Shown here piece by piece: positions 24,574 to 35,384 of a stretch of 64,000 nucleotides of DNA (position 1 is its first letter; each line of letters opens with the position of its first letter). Made by a program: the position numbers and the translations under genes. The DNA is from Erythrobacter sp. SDW2 (lineage in GTDB: Bacteria; Pseudomonadota; Alphaproteobacteria; Sphingomonadales; Sphingomonadaceae). Location: the NCBI RefSeq assembly GCF_021431965.1, contig NZ_CP090370.1, forward strand, positions 1 through 64,000, in the 5' to 3' direction. Below the pieces are notes generated by a model, which did no database searches, was not told the DNA's origin, and saw nothing but the letters and a program-made list of their open reading frames with translations.

Positions 24574-26091
24574 ATGGACGATCAGGACCTCCTCATCCGC
24601 ACCGCAATCGACACGGCGCAGGAACCGCAAGGGCGCAGCCTGCCGGCCAATGTCGAGGCCGAGGCGGCGTTCCTCGGCGCGGTGCTGATCGACAACCGGG
24701 TGGTCGAGGATTTGCCCATCGCCATCCGGCCCGACCATTTCTTCGCTTCGATCCACCAGCGCATCTATGACCGCATCCTGACCCTGCTCGACCGCAGCGC
24801 CACCGCGAGCCCGGTGACTTTGAAGCCCTATTTCGACGGCGACGAGGAACTGCGCGAGCTGGGCGGCACGACCTATCTCGCCAAGCTGACCGCAGACGGG
24901 CAAGGGCTGCTCGCGGCGCGCGACCTGGCCCAGCAGATCTACGACCTGGCGCTGCTGCGCGAGCTGGTGACCGTGGGCCGCACGCTGGTCGAGGGCGCGC
25001 TCGACACGTCCGTGGAAGTCGAGCCGCTGCGCCAGATCGAGATGGCCGAAGGCGCGCTCTACAAGGTGGCCGAAGGCGCGAGCAGCGGCAACGAGGCCAA
25101 GGATTTCCGCGACGCGGCGATGACCGCGATCCGCATGGTCGAGAAGGCGATGAATTCCGGCGGCGGCCTGTCGGGCAAGACCACCGGGCTCGATGTGATC
25201 GACAAGAAGACCGCTGGCCTGCACGATTCCGACCTCATCATCCTCGCCGGGCGGCCCGGCATGGGCAAGACCTCGCTCGCCACCAACATCGCCTTCAACT
25301 GCGCCGAGGAGCACCTCAAGTGGCAGCGCGACGGGGGCGAGTTCAACTATGGCGCGCCGGTCGCTTTCTTCAGCCTGGAAATGAGCGCCGACCAGCTGGC
25401 CACCCGTATCCTGGCCGAACAAGCGGAGATATCGTCCGAATCCTTGCGCAGCGGCAAGATGAGCCGCGACGAGTTCCAACAGCTCGCCATGGCGAGCCAG
25501 CGGCTGGCCGAACTGCCGCTCTATATCGACGACACCCCGGCATTGACCATCGCCGGCTTGCGCGCCCGTGCGCGGCGGCTGAAGCGGCGACACGGGATCG
25601 GGCTGATCGTGGTCGACTATTTGCAGCTGTTGCAGGGTTCGGGCCGCGCCAACGACAACCGCGTCAACGAAATCTCCGAAATCAGCCGCGGGCTCAAGAC
25701 GCTCGCCAAGGAACTCGAGGTTCCGGTGATCGCGCTGTCGCAGCTCAGCCGCGCGGTCGAACAGCGCGAGGACAAGCGCCCGATGCTTTCGGACCTGCGC
25801 GAATCGGGCTCGATCGAGCAGGACGCCGACATGGTGTGGTTCATCTTCCGCTCGGACTATTACCATATGCTGGTCAAGCCCGACACGCCCGACGGCAGCT
25901 CGCCGCCCGATGTCGAGGAGAAGTACCGGACCTGGGAAGAGAAGTATGAACAGCTGGTGGGCAAGGCGACGCTGATCATCGCCAAGCAGCGGCACGGCTC
26001 GACCGGCAATGTCCCGCTCCATTTCCAGAGCGACATCACCAAGTTCACCTCGCCCAACTACAAGGACTATTCGGAGTGGGGGATCGAGTAG
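24574..26091 (+). CDS. dnaB: Replicative DNA helicase DnaB
   Basis: Ring helicase of the replisome. The 505 residues have the N-terminal primase-interacting domain (about 25-130), a linker, and a RecA-like core with Walker A GRPGMGKT, Walker B LIVVDYLQLL, ALSQLSRAVEQREDKRP and the C-terminal IIAKQRHGSTG arginine-finger region. The start MDDQDLL at 24574 agrees with relatives. No intein or insertion is present. Confidence 0.96.
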   Translation: MDDQDLLIRTAIDTAQEPQGRSLPANVEAEAAFLGAVLIDNRVVEDLPIAIRPDHFFASIHQRIYDRILTLLDRSATASPVTLKPYFDGDEELRELGGTTYLAKLTADGQGLLAARDLAQQIYDLALLRELVTVGRTLVEGALDTSVEVEPLRQIEMAEGALYKVAEGASSGNEAKDFRDAAMTAIRMVEKAMNSGGGLSGKTTGLDVIDKKTAGLHDSDLIILAGRPGMGKTSLATNIAFNCAEEHLKWQRDGGEFNYGAPVAFFSLEMSADQLATRILAEQAEISSESLRSGKMSRDEFQQLAMASQRLAELPLYIDDTPALTIAGLRARARRLKRRHGIGLIVVDYLQLLQGSGRANDNRVNEISEISRGLKTLAKELEVPVIALSQLSRAVEQREDKRPMLSDLRESGSIEQDADMVWFIFRSDYYHMLVKPDTPDGSSPPDVEEKYRTWEEKYEQLVGKATLIIAKQRHGSTGNVPLHFQSDITKFTSPNYKDYSEWGIE

Positions 26092-26168
26092 GGGTTCGCT
26101 ACACGGCCCGCCGGACCCGAACCCAAGCCCGAACGGATATTGTGCGATTCGATTATGCGATGCGGCTG

Positions 26169-27371
26169 CTACAGCCCCGCATTGAGCCGGCGCGCTACGG
26201 TATAATCGATCACCGAAACCAGCATCCACCCCAGCAGCCATTGCAGCCCGCCCAGCAGGCCGCGGCGGCGGTTGTGGATTTTCGGTGTGATCTCCAGCGA
26301 ATCCTCGACCATGGTATCGACCATGCAGCGGACCTTGTCCGCCAGCTCGGCGCTTTCGACCCGGACCATCAGTTCCATGTTGATGCGGATCGAGCGATGG
26401 TCGAAATTGGCACTGCCGAAATAGGTCACGTCGTCGATCACGATCAGCTTCATGTGCAGCTTGCAGGGCTGGAATTCATAGACCTCCGCCTGCGCCCGCA
26501 TCAATGCGCCATAGGTGGCGCGGGCGGCGGCGATGGTCGCCCCGTTGTCGGACTTGCCCGCCATCACCAGCCGCGCCTTGCCCCGCCTGGCCAGCTTGCG
26601 CAGCAGCCGCCGGTAGCTGCGCGGGGGCGAGAAATAGGCCATCACCATGTCGAGCCGGCTGCCTTCGACAAGGTCCCGCTTCACCGCCCGGTTCCAGCTG
26701 CTGGGAATGCGCGTCGGGCCGCCCACGAGGAACTGCACCGGACCATCGCCCGGGTCCCAGTCGCGCACCATGTTGCGGATGGCGCGGTACTGCTGGTCGC
26801 GGTTCTCGGTCCAGTCCGACAGCGCGCCGAACCAGCGGCAGAGATCCTTGACCACCGGCCCCTTGACCACCACGCCCAGGTCCGCCCAGCCGTTTTCCTC
26901 GGGCGGCTGGAAATAATGTTCGGAGATATTGAACCCGCCCAGCACCGCCAGCTCGCGATCGACGATGGTCATCTTCTGGTGGTTGCGGATCAGGTAGCGC
27001 ACGTTCCAGCGCGGGTTGAAAACGGCGAAGCGCCCGCCCGCCTCGACCAGCGGCCGGAAGAACTCCTCCTTTGCATCGGTGCCGAAGCAATCGACCAGCA
27101 GGTGGACCCGGACCCCGCGGTTCTGCGCCTTGACCAGCGCCTCGAGCACGATCCGTCCGGCCGGATCGTCCTGGAACATGTAGTAGAACATGTCGAGCGA
27201 GCGCCTCGCGCGCTCGATCATCGCCAGCAGGGCGTCGAAGCGGTGGACCCCGTCCGGCAGGAACTCGAACTCGTGGTCGTGGGCGGAAATCGCGAAGGGG
27301 ACCGGATAGTCATGTGCGCATGGCTCGGCGACGGCATCCACTATCCTTGCTCCTTCCCTACGATCGGTCAT
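26169..27371 (-). CDS. Phospholipase D-family phosphatidyltransferase (cardiolipin synthase-like)
   Basis: Two HKD motifs are complete: NHQKMTIVDRELAVLGGFN and LHMKLIVIDDVTYFGSANF, which defines the PLD superfamily with two catalytic sites. The 400 residues lack the N-terminal double TM of ClsA; the C terminus has a hydrophobic stretch (GGLQWLLGWMLVSVIDY), so it is membrane-attached. It most resembles ClsB-type cardiolipin synthases, which join phospholipids in the inner membrane. The start MTDRREGA at 27369-27371 is chosen; an ATG 5 codons upstream is possible. Confidence 0.85.
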   Translation of the reverse strand: MTDRREGARIVDAVAEPCAHDYPVPFAISAHDHEFEFLPDGVHRFDALLAMIERARRSLDMFYYMFQDDPAGRIVLEALVKAQNRGVRVHLLVDCFGTDAKEEFFRPLVEAGGRFAVFNPRWNVRYLIRNHQKMTIVDRELAVLGGFNISEHYFQPPEENGWADLGVVVKGPVVKDLCRWFGALSDWTENRDQQYRAIRNMVRDWDPGDGPVQFLVGGPTRIPSSWNRAVKRDLVEGSRLDMVMAYFSPPRSYRRLLRKLARRGKARLVMAGKSDNGATIAAARATYGALMRAQAEVYEFQPCKLHMKLIVIDDVTYFGSANFDHRSIRINMELMVRVESAELADKVRCMVDTMVEDSLEITPKIHNRRRGLLGGLQWLLGWMLVSVIDYTVARRLNAGL

Positions 27372-27390
27372 TGCTCCAACGCGCAATTCC

Positions 27391-27419
27391 TTGACTCGTG
27401 CCCGTCACATCCCTAACTG
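27391..27419 (+). promoter_or_regulatory. Candidate sigma-70-type promoter of rpoZ
   Basis: TTGACT at 27391-27396 and TAACTG at 27414-27419 are separated by 17 bases and lie 40 bases before the rpoZ ATG. The -35 box is good and the -10 box is weak. Predicted only. Confidence 0.4.
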
Positions 27420-27458
27420 CCGCACTTTCCCAGAAACACAAGTTTTCGGAGTGCCCCC

Positions 27459-27803
27459 ATGGCGCGCGTTACTGTCGAAGATTGCGTCGACAAGGTTCCC
27501 AACCGTTTCGATCTCGTCCTGCTCGCGGCCGAGCGTGCCCGTGAAATCTCGGGCGGCGCGGAGCTGACCATCGATCGCGACCGCGACAAAAACCCTGTCG
27601 TGGCGCTGCGCGAAATCGCGGAAGAGACCATCCGTCCCGCCGATCTGAAGGAGGCGGTCATCACCAATCTGCAGAAGATCCTGCCGGACGACGATGACGA
27701 GTTCGACGAAGTCGGCTCGCTCAGCCAGTCGGCCGAAGCGCTGCGGATCACCGCCTCGGCGCCGACCCGCTCGAACTCGCTCGGCAGCGATTTCGCCGAC
27801 TGA
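27459..27803 (+). CDS. rpoZ: RNA polymerase omega subunit
   Basis: A 114-residue omega subunit that stabilises beta'. [31 protein letters not shown] is the conserved N terminus, and [14 protein letters not shown] completes the core. An acidic C-terminal tail follows ([10 protein letters not shown]), as in other alphaproteobacteria. Own transcript, ended by a strong terminator. Confidence 0.96.
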   Translation: MARVTVEDCVDKVPNRFDLVLLAAERAREISGGAELTIDRDRDKNPVVALREIAEETIRPADLKEAVITNLQKILPDDDDEFDEVGSLSQSAEALRITASAPTRSNSLGSDFAD

Positions 27804-27828
27804 TCGGGCGATCGGAACCACAAGAGGA

Positions 27829-27856
27829 GCCGTCCCGCTTCGGGGCGGCTTTTTTT
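27829..27856 (+). terminator. Intrinsic terminator of rpoZ
   Basis: Stem GCCGTCCCG / CGGGGCGGC (27829-27837 and 27841-27849, one T-G wobble) with loop CTT, followed by seven Ts at 27850-27856. Confidence 0.95.
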
Positions 27857-27876
27857 GTGCCATGACGCGGGGGCAG

Positions 27877-27898
27877 GCGTGACGCATAAGTGTCACGC
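27877..27898. promoter_or_regulatory. Inverted repeat upstream of the ParA-like gene
   Basis: GCGTGAC (27877-27883) and GTCACGC (27892-27898) form a perfect 7-bp dyad with an 8-base spacer, 46 bases before the ParA-like start. A further GTGTCGCG follows at about 27911. Possible operator for self-regulation, as seen with many ParA proteins; inferred from symmetry only. Confidence 0.4.
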
Positions 27899-27943
27899 TT
27901 GGCATCTAGGTGTCGCGTGGAAACAGGGAGAGCATCGAACGCC

Positions 27944-28675
27944 ATGGCAGTGGTGGCAGTGTACAGCGTCAAGGGCGGGGTCGGGAAAACGACCATGGCC
28001 GCGAACCTCGCATGGTGCGCCGCGGCAATCTCCAAGCGCGAGACCCTGCTATGGGATCTCGACGCATCGGGCGGGGCCGGTTTCCTGCTGGGGGTCGATG
28101 CCAGGAAGAAGCGCAGCGCCGACAGCATTTTCAGTCTCGAAACCGATCCGGCCAAGCTGATCCGCAAGACCGGGGTCCCGCGGCTCGACCTGCTGCCGGC
28201 CGATGAATCCATCCGCGCGCTTGATGCGCAGTTGCTCGGTATCGGCAAGAAGAAGCGGGTGGCCAAGCTGACGGCGGCGCTTTCCAAGCGCTATGACCGG
28301 ATCATTTTCGACTGCCCACCGGTGCTCAACGAACTGAGCGCACAGGTGGTGCGCGCGGCAGACCTGGTGATCGTGCCGATCCCACCCTCGCCGCTGTCGG
28401 CCCGCGCGTTCGAGATGGTGGTCGAGGAAGTGCAGTCGCACGGTGCGGGCCATCCGCCGATCCTGCCGGTGCTGTCCATGCTCGACATGCGCCGGAGCCT
28501 GCACAAGGCGGCGCGCGAAGCGAATGCGAAATGGCCCGCAATCCCGCAATCCTCGGCCATCGAGCAATGCGCCGTGCGGCAGATGCCGGTGGGTGCCTTC
28601 GCCCCTGCCAGCCCGGGCGCGCAAGCGTTCAAGAAACTGTGGACTGCGATCGAGCGCAAGCTCGCCGCCAAATAG
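27944..28675 (+). CDS. ParA/MinD-type ATPase
   Basis: A 243-residue deviant-Walker ATPase: KGGVGKTT at 10-17 with the signature Lys, the switch WDLDASG and RIIFDCPPVLNELSAQVVRAADLVIVP. It lacks an N-terminal helix-turn-helix and has no adjacent parB, so it is unlikely to be the chromosomal Soj. Orphan members place or partition cargo such as cellulose-synthase (BcsQ), chemotaxis or storage bodies. It stands between the rpoZ terminator and the convergent desaturase-family gene. The cargo is unknown. Confidence 0.85.
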   Translation: MAVVAVYSVKGGVGKTTMAANLAWCAAAISKRETLLWDLDASGGAGFLLGVDARKKRSADSIFSLETDPAKLIRKTGVPRLDLLPADESIRALDAQLLGIGKKKRVAKLTAALSKRYDRIIFDCPPVLNELSAQVVRAADLVIVPIPPSPLSARAFEMVVEEVQSHGAGHPPILPVLSMLDMRRSLHKAAREANAKWPAIPQSSAIEQCAVRQMPVGAFAPASPGAQAFKKLWTAIERKLAAK

Positions 28676-29485
28676 CTAATCCTGCGCGCCCGGCAGGAAC
28701 GGCATCCGCAAGCTGAAACCAAGCCTGCGCGGCTGGTCGTCCTGCCAGCGATCGAGGCCGATGGTCAGCCCTTCCTGCCCGGCCTGCGGCTCGGAGACAT
28801 AAGTCCCCAGCAAGCGATCCCACCAAGGCAAAAGCGTGCCGTAATTGCTGTTGGTCTCCGGCACACGGGCGGAGTGGTGGATGCGGTGCATATCGGGCGT
28901 GACAAGAAGGAGGCGCACCGGTCTTTCCACGGCAGGTGGCAGCCGCGTGTTGGAATGGTTGAACAGCGTCGCAGCGGTGAACAACACTTCGAACAGGAAC
29001 ACCGCCAGCACCGGCGCGCCGAGCGCGATCACCACGGCCATCTTGTACAGCATCGACAGCACGATCTCGAACGGGTGGAACCGCGCGGCAGTCGTGACAT
29101 CGAAATCGCGATCGGCATGGTGGACACGGTGCATCCGCCACAGGAGGGGCACGCGGTGGGTCGCCCAGTGCTGCACCCACAGCGCGAGATCGAGCGCAAG
29201 CACGGTCAGCGCCACCGCAAGCCATGGCGGGACGCTCATGGCGTGGAACAGCCCCCATCCACGCTCTGCGGCGAGCACCGCCGCGCCCAGCATCGCGCCG
29301 GGCACCAGCAGCCGCACTGCCAGCGTATCGATCGCAAACAGCACGAGGTTCGTCACCCAGCGCTGCGGCTTGGGCTGGCTCAGCTGGCGGAAGGGCACAG
29401 CCAGCTCGATCCCTGCAAAGAGCAGGAACACCGCCGCAATGATGGCGAAGGACACCAGGGGTGCATCGAGGCCGAACAGCTCCAT
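28676..29485 (-). CDS. Sterol desaturase/fatty acid hydroxylase family protein
   Basis: A 269-residue integral membrane di-iron enzyme. Histidine boxes occur in order: HWATH (HxxxH), HRVHHADRDFD (HxxHH), a central HPFE, and MHRIHHS (HxxHH). Four or so TM segments surround them. Relatives hydroxylate or desaturate sterols, fatty acids, carotenoids or alkylglycerols. In this family of pigmented bacteria a lipid or carotenoid substrate is plausible, but nothing nearby settles it. Confidence 0.88.
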   Translation of the reverse strand: MELFGLDAPLVSFAIIAAVFLLFAGIELAVPFRQLSQPKPQRWVTNLVLFAIDTLAVRLLVPGAMLGAAVLAAERGWGLFHAMSVPPWLAVALTVLALDLALWVQHWATHRVPLLWRMHRVHHADRDFDVTTAARFHPFEIVLSMLYKMAVVIALGAPVLAVFLFEVLFTAATLFNHSNTRLPPAVERPVRLLLVTPDMHRIHHSARVPETNSNYGTLLPWWDRLLGTYVSEPQAGQEGLTIGLDRWQDDQPRRLGFSLRMPFLPGAQD

Positions 29486-29583
29486 GGTTGCTACGTCGTC
29501 CTGCCATCCGTCTATTGCAAGCCTTGCCGCGTTGCGCCTGCCCTGCGCGCCACTATACTGGCAGGCGCAGGCAGGGAGGCCCC

Positions 29584-30651
29584 ATGAGCGAGATAGGTGA
29601 AGCGCTGGGCACAGCGGGCGAAGGCGGGCTGCTTGCGCGTTCCGCGGGCGTCCAGCGCGGCGCGGTTGTGCCCCGCGACGGCGAGCCCGGCGGCGAGTGC
29701 CTCAATTGCGGCACCGCGTTGACAGGCCATTTCTGTCATGAATGCGGCCAGAAGGCGCATATCCATCGAAGCATCTCGGGCATAATGCACGACCTGGTCC
29801 ACGGCGTGCTGCATCTCGACGGCAAGCTGTGGGAGACGTTGCCCAAGCTGGTGTTCAAGCCGGGCAGGCTGACCCGCGAATATATCGAAGGCAAACGCGC
29901 CCGCCACGTCAGCCCGATGGCGATGTTCCTGTTCTCGGTCTTCATGATGTTCGCGGTGTTCCAGGCGCTGGGCATCACCACGCCGACAGACATCAACACC
30001 GACGGCAATCTCAAGGCCATCGCAGCCAAGGGTGGAGCGCAACTGGATGCCGCGCAAGCGAAGCAGGAAGCCGAACTTGGCGCGATGGCTCCAGACGCCC
30101 CGGAACGCGCTGAGGCGGAGAAAGAGCTGGCTGACATAGCCGAAGCTCGCGCAGCCTTGGGCAAGGCCGACAAACTCGACGTCGGGGATAGCTTCAATAC
30201 CAACTTCAACCTCACCGGCATCAAGTCGCTCGACGAAGGGCTGGTAAAGAAGTGGCAAGAGCACCCCGAACTGATGCTCTACAAGCTGCAGAACAACAGC
30301 TACAAATTCAGCTGGCTGCTGATCCCGCTGTCGATCCCCTTCGTGTGGCTGCTGTTCCTGTGGCGGCGGCAGTACAAGGCCTATGACCACGCGATCTTCG
30401 TGACCTATTCGCTCAGCTTCATGTCGCTGCTGTTCATCACCCTGTCGGTGCTGGGGGTGGCGTTCGGGCTGCAGTTCTGGGCTTTCGCCGCGCTGGCGAT
30501 CATTCCGCCGATCCATCTCTACAAGCAGTTGCGGGGCACCTATGGCCTGTCGCGCTTTTCAGCGTTCTGGAGGCTGATGGCGCTAAGCCTGTTCATCTGG
30601 ATCATCGTGATCCTGTTCCTGCAGGCGCTGTTGCTGCTGGGCGCGTTCTAG
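29584..30651 (+). CDS. DUF3667 membrane protein with zinc ribbon
   Basis: A 355-residue protein. The N terminus has a zinc ribbon ECLNCGTALTGHFCHECGQ (C39/C42 and C51/C54), then KPGRLTREYIEGKRARHVSP, the DUF3667 signature, and about five TM segments: one after the signature and four between residues 240 and 355. A charged alanine-rich coiled stretch (about 140-195) lies between. The function of the family is unknown. The ATG at 29584 has GGGAGG upstream; divergent from the desaturase-family gene. Confidence 0.8.
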   Translation: MSEIGEALGTAGEGGLLARSAGVQRGAVVPRDGEPGGECLNCGTALTGHFCHECGQKAHIHRSISGIMHDLVHGVLHLDGKLWETLPKLVFKPGRLTREYIEGKRARHVSPMAMFLFSVFMMFAVFQALGITTPTDINTDGNLKAIAAKGGAQLDAAQAKQEAELGAMAPDAPERAEAEKELADIAEARAALGKADKLDVGDSFNTNFNLTGIKSLDEGLVKKWQEHPELMLYKLQNNSYKFSWLLIPLSIPFVWLLFLWRRQYKAYDHAIFVTYSLSFMSLLFITLSVLGVAFGLQFWAFAALAIIPPIHLYKQLRGTYGLSRFSAFWRLMALSLFIWIIVILFLQALLLLGAF

Positions 30652-30661
30652 GCGGTCGGGT

Positions 30662-31387
30662 TCAGGGCGTTCCCTGCCGTAGCCAGCCGGTCAGCGCATA
30701 GCGCCGATAGGGCGCGATCCGGGTCACTTCGGTGACGCTGTGGAGGCGGGGGACCCTGAACAGGTTGAGCCGATTGAAGGCCGGCGGCAGCGCCAGCACG
30801 CGGTTGGCCGCCTCGTCATGGAACGCCAGCATCCCGCCCCATTCGACCGCCCATTTGGGCGTCAGGCCCAGCACATAGGCTGCCAGCCGCCCCTTGCCGT
30901 CGACGTCATCGGTATGACCGGTGAGGAAATCGCCCGGCGAATAGGCGGTCGCCTGCAAGTCGGCGAAGTCGATCTGCGGCAGGCTCATCACTTCGCGCAG
31001 GAAATCGCGCGGTTCGCCGTGGGACCACCAGCGGGCGAAGGCGGCGAGGGGATCGCTGCTTGCAGCGCGCCCGGCATCATCGTCCGGTACCCGCAGGGTC
31101 TCGTAGCGGAACTGGAACTGCGTCCGGGCCGAGCCGTAGACGGCGTTGTCGAGCTCGGCCTTCTGCTGCGGGCTCATCGCCGCGCGGGTCGGGCGGTCGA
31201 GCTCGACCAGCGAGTTGCCCGAGGCGATCGACTGCTTCCAGTCCTCGCGGCTGCGCAGCAGGCTGTGCAGCCAGTCGGCGGTTTCGGGGGTCAGGATATC
31301 CGGGATCGACAGGACGCCGAAGCGCGCGAATTCGGCTTTCAGCGCCGCAATGTCATGTCGAGGGTTGAGGCCGAAAGCGGGGGTCAT
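30662..31387 (-). CDS. 2OG-Fe(II) oxygenase (proline-hydroxylase-like)
   Basis: A 241-residue single-domain dioxygenase. Iron ligands are in GHTDDVDGKGR (H, D) and the His of RLHSVTEV; the 2OG-binding Arg follows in RYALTGWLR. The layout resembles the TPA1/OFD1-type prolyl hydroxylases that modify ribosomal protein S12 (uS12) in eukaryotes, but the substrate here is unproven. Start at 31385-31387. Convergent with DUF3667 (10-base gap); it begins just after the ftsH end. Confidence 0.82.
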   Translation of the reverse strand: MTPAFGLNPRHDIAALKAEFARFGVLSIPDILTPETADWLHSLLRSREDWKQSIASGNSLVELDRPTRAAMSPQQKAELDNAVYGSARTQFQFRYETLRVPDDDAGRAASSDPLAAFARWWSHGEPRDFLREVMSLPQIDFADLQATAYSPGDFLTGHTDDVDGKGRLAAYVLGLTPKWAVEWGGMLAFHDEAANRVLALPPAFNRLNLFRVPRLHSVTEVTRIAPYRRYALTGWLRQGTP

Positions 31388-31444
31388 TGCCGCTCCGTCT
31401 AGCGGTTGCAGCGGGCGGAGCAAGGGCCCCGCCCGCCGTCGACA

Positions 31445-33403
<1,959 letters not shown>

Positions 33404-33459
33404 CGTGCAAAGTGTCCTTTCGCAATGTCCAATGTAAGCGCGCGCAGGTGAATGGCAAG

Positions 33460-34128
33460 CTAACCCATCGTCCGGGGTGCATCGGAAATTCGATCAGACT
33501 TATTGCCATCTTTCCGTGCAGCATATGCGGCGCAGAACACCTCGACCGCGCTTTCAATCCGCTGCCGGTCTCGCTCCGGGTCGCCCGGCAGGCCGAACCG
33601 GCGGTCGAGATCGCCCATCCCCTTGCACATGGAGGCGAATTGTTCGGCCGCCAGCATGTGGTCGTCGATCTCCACTTCGCCTGCATCCTGCATGGCCCTG
33701 AGGAGCATGGCAAATCCCGCCTTCATCCGGTGCGGGCCCGCGGCGAGGAAGGTCTCGCCCACCACCGGCTCGTGCTCGGTCTCGGCGGCGATTCGCCGTT
33801 CGAACTGGATCATCTCGGGCCGCGACAAGAATGCGACCATGGTTTCGCCAATCGCCGTCAGGCGTTCGCGCAGGCTGCCGGGCGCGATACCTTCGAGGCT
33901 GAAGGCGCCGCGCATCTGGTCGCACTGGCGTTCGACCGACGCCGTGAACAGGCCGCGCTTGTCCTTGAAATGATTGTAGATCGTGACCTTGGAGACCCCG
34001 GCGTCCAGCGCGACCTGTTCGATCGAGGTCGCGGCAAACCCGGAATCGAAGAAGCTGCGCACCGCCGCATCGAGAATGGCCTCGCGCTTCGCCTCGTCGA
34101 CAGGACGGCCGATTCGGGGTTCGGCCAT
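33460..34128 (-). CDS. TetR/AcrR-family transcriptional regulator
   Basis: A 222-residue repressor: helix-turn-helix [40 protein letters not shown] at about 18-57, then a helical ligand-binding domain. Start at ATG 34126-34128; a TTG 8 codons upstream would place the start next to the operators. It is divergent from a four-gene efflux operon across a spacer holding two near-identical dyads, so it probably represses that operon and itself. Confidence 0.92.
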   Translation of the reverse strand: MAEPRIGRPVDEAKREAILDAAVRSFFDSGFAATSIEQVALDAGVSKVTIYNHFKDKRGLFTASVERQCDQMRGAFSLEGIAPGSLRERLTAIGETMVAFLSRPEMIQFERRIAAETEHEPVVGETFLAAGPHRMKAGFAMLLRAMQDAGEVEIDDHMLAAEQFASMCKGMGDLDRRFGLPGDPERDRQRIESAVEVFCAAYAARKDGNKSDRISDAPRTMG

Positions 34129-34154
34129 ACCGGATTCAGGCGGTGTTGACAAAG

Positions 34155-34188
34155 TGAACGACTCCGTTCAATTAAACGCGACCGTTCA
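34155..34188. promoter_or_regulatory. Two tandem TetR-type operators
   Basis: TGAACG-ACTC-CGTTCA at 34155-34170 is a perfect dyad, and TAAACG-CGAC-CGTTCA at 34173-34188 is the same dyad with one mismatch. They are spaced 18 bp start to start, between the TetR gene and the efflux operon. TTGACA at 34146-34151 just upstream could be a -35 box for the operon, which would put the operators over the promoter. Confidence 0.75.
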
Positions 34189-34247
34189 ATAATGGCGGGT
34201 GCCACTCGAATCGGCAACCCCCGCCGGCCGCAAAGGTTCCCCCGCCG

Positions 34248-35384
34248 ATGCTCTGGATTGCCATCCGCATGCTGACCGGCGACCGCCAGAAGTTCTACGG
34301 GTTGGTGTTCGGGATCGCCTTTTCCACCCTGCTCATCACCCAGCAGCTGACGATCTTCGTCAACCTGATCGAGCGCGGGGCGAGCGGGACCTACAATGTC
34401 GGCGAGGCCGAGGTGTGGGTAATGGACCCGGTCAGCCGCACCACTGAAGTCGCCTATCCCATGCCCACCACCGCGCTCGACAAGGTCCGCGGCGTCCCCG
34501 GGGTCGACTGGGCCGTGCCGCATCTGCGCGCCGCCGCCTCGGTCCGGACCAAGGACGGCGACCTGGAGGGCGTGGCGATCATCGGGGTCGACGACGCCAC
34601 GCTGATCGGCCTGCCCAAGCGGATGAAGGAAGGCAGCATCGATGTGCTGTCACAGCCCGACAGCGTGATCATCGACGATGTCGGCACGATCAACATGTTC
34701 GGTGCCGATGTCGATCCCGTCGGCGAGCGGCTTGAGCTCAATGACCAGCGGGCGGTGATCCGCGGCATCGCCGATTCGATCCCCAGCTTCACCAGCCAGG
34801 TCACGCTCTATACCAAATACAGCCAGGCGCTGCGCTATGTCCCCGGCACGCGTAACCGGCTCAGCTTCGTGCTGGCCGGCGTCTCCGAGGGCCAGACCGC
34901 TGCCGAGGTTGCCGACCGGATCGAGCGCGAGACCGGGCTCAAGGCCGAAACCCGCGACGAATTCGCCCGCGCCGGGGTCGATTTCATCATCCAGAACACT
35001 GGCATCCCGACCAATTTCGGCATCACCGTGGTGCTTGGTTTCGTCGTCGGCGTGGCCATCGTCGGGCTGACCTTCAGCCTGTTCATCCGCGACAACATCA
35101 AGCAGTTCGGGGCGCTCAAAGCGATCGGCGTGACCAATGCCCGCATCCTGCGGATGGTGGCGACCCAGGCCGGACTGGTCGGCTTCATCGGCTATGGCCT
35201 GGGCGTGCTGGGCACGGTCGGCTTCATGTGGGCCTTCAGCGGCAATCCTTTCTTCAAGGGCTTTTATATCCCCTGGCAGATCCCGCTGATCAGCCTCGCC
35301 GCCGTGGTGGTGATCCTCGCCATCACGGGCACCCTCGCCCTGCGCAGCGTGTTCAAGACCGAACCCGCGTCGGTATTCAGATAA
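34248..35384 (+). CDS. ABC transporter permease (DevC/MacB-like FtsX fold)
   Basis: A 378-residue membrane protein: TM1 near 17-37, a large periplasmic domain (about 40-260), then three TM segments in the last 120 residues (GITVVLGFVVGVAIVGLTF, AGLVGFIGYGLGVLGTVGF, IPLISLAAVVVILAI). This is the type VII ABC (mechanotransmission) layout, without the fused ATPase of MacB, as in heterocyst DevC. First gene of the efflux operon; its stop shares a base with the ATPase start (TAATG). Confidence 0.9.
   Translation: MLWIAIRMLTGDRQKFYGLVFGIAFSTLLITQQLTIFVNLIERGASGTYNVGEAEVWVMDPVSRTTEVAYPMPTTALDKVRGVPGVDWAVPHLRAAASVRTKDGDLEGVAIIGVDDATLIGLPKRMKEGSIDVLSQPDSVIIDDVGTINMFGADVDPVGERLELNDQRAVIRGIADSIPSFTSQVTLYTKYSQALRYVPGTRNRLSFVLAGVSEGQTAAEVADRIERETGLKAETRDEFARAGVDFIIQNTGIPTNFGITVVLGFVVGVAIVGLTFSLFIRDNIKQFGALKAIGVTNARILRMVATQAGLVGFIGYGLGVLGTVGFMWAFSGNPFFKGFYIPWQIPLISLAAVVVILAITGTLALRSVFKTEPASVFR

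Noticed and set aside
27944-28675. Chromosome-partition ParA (Soj)
   Set aside because: No parB gene follows and no parS-like 16-mers were noticed; the neighbours are unrelated.
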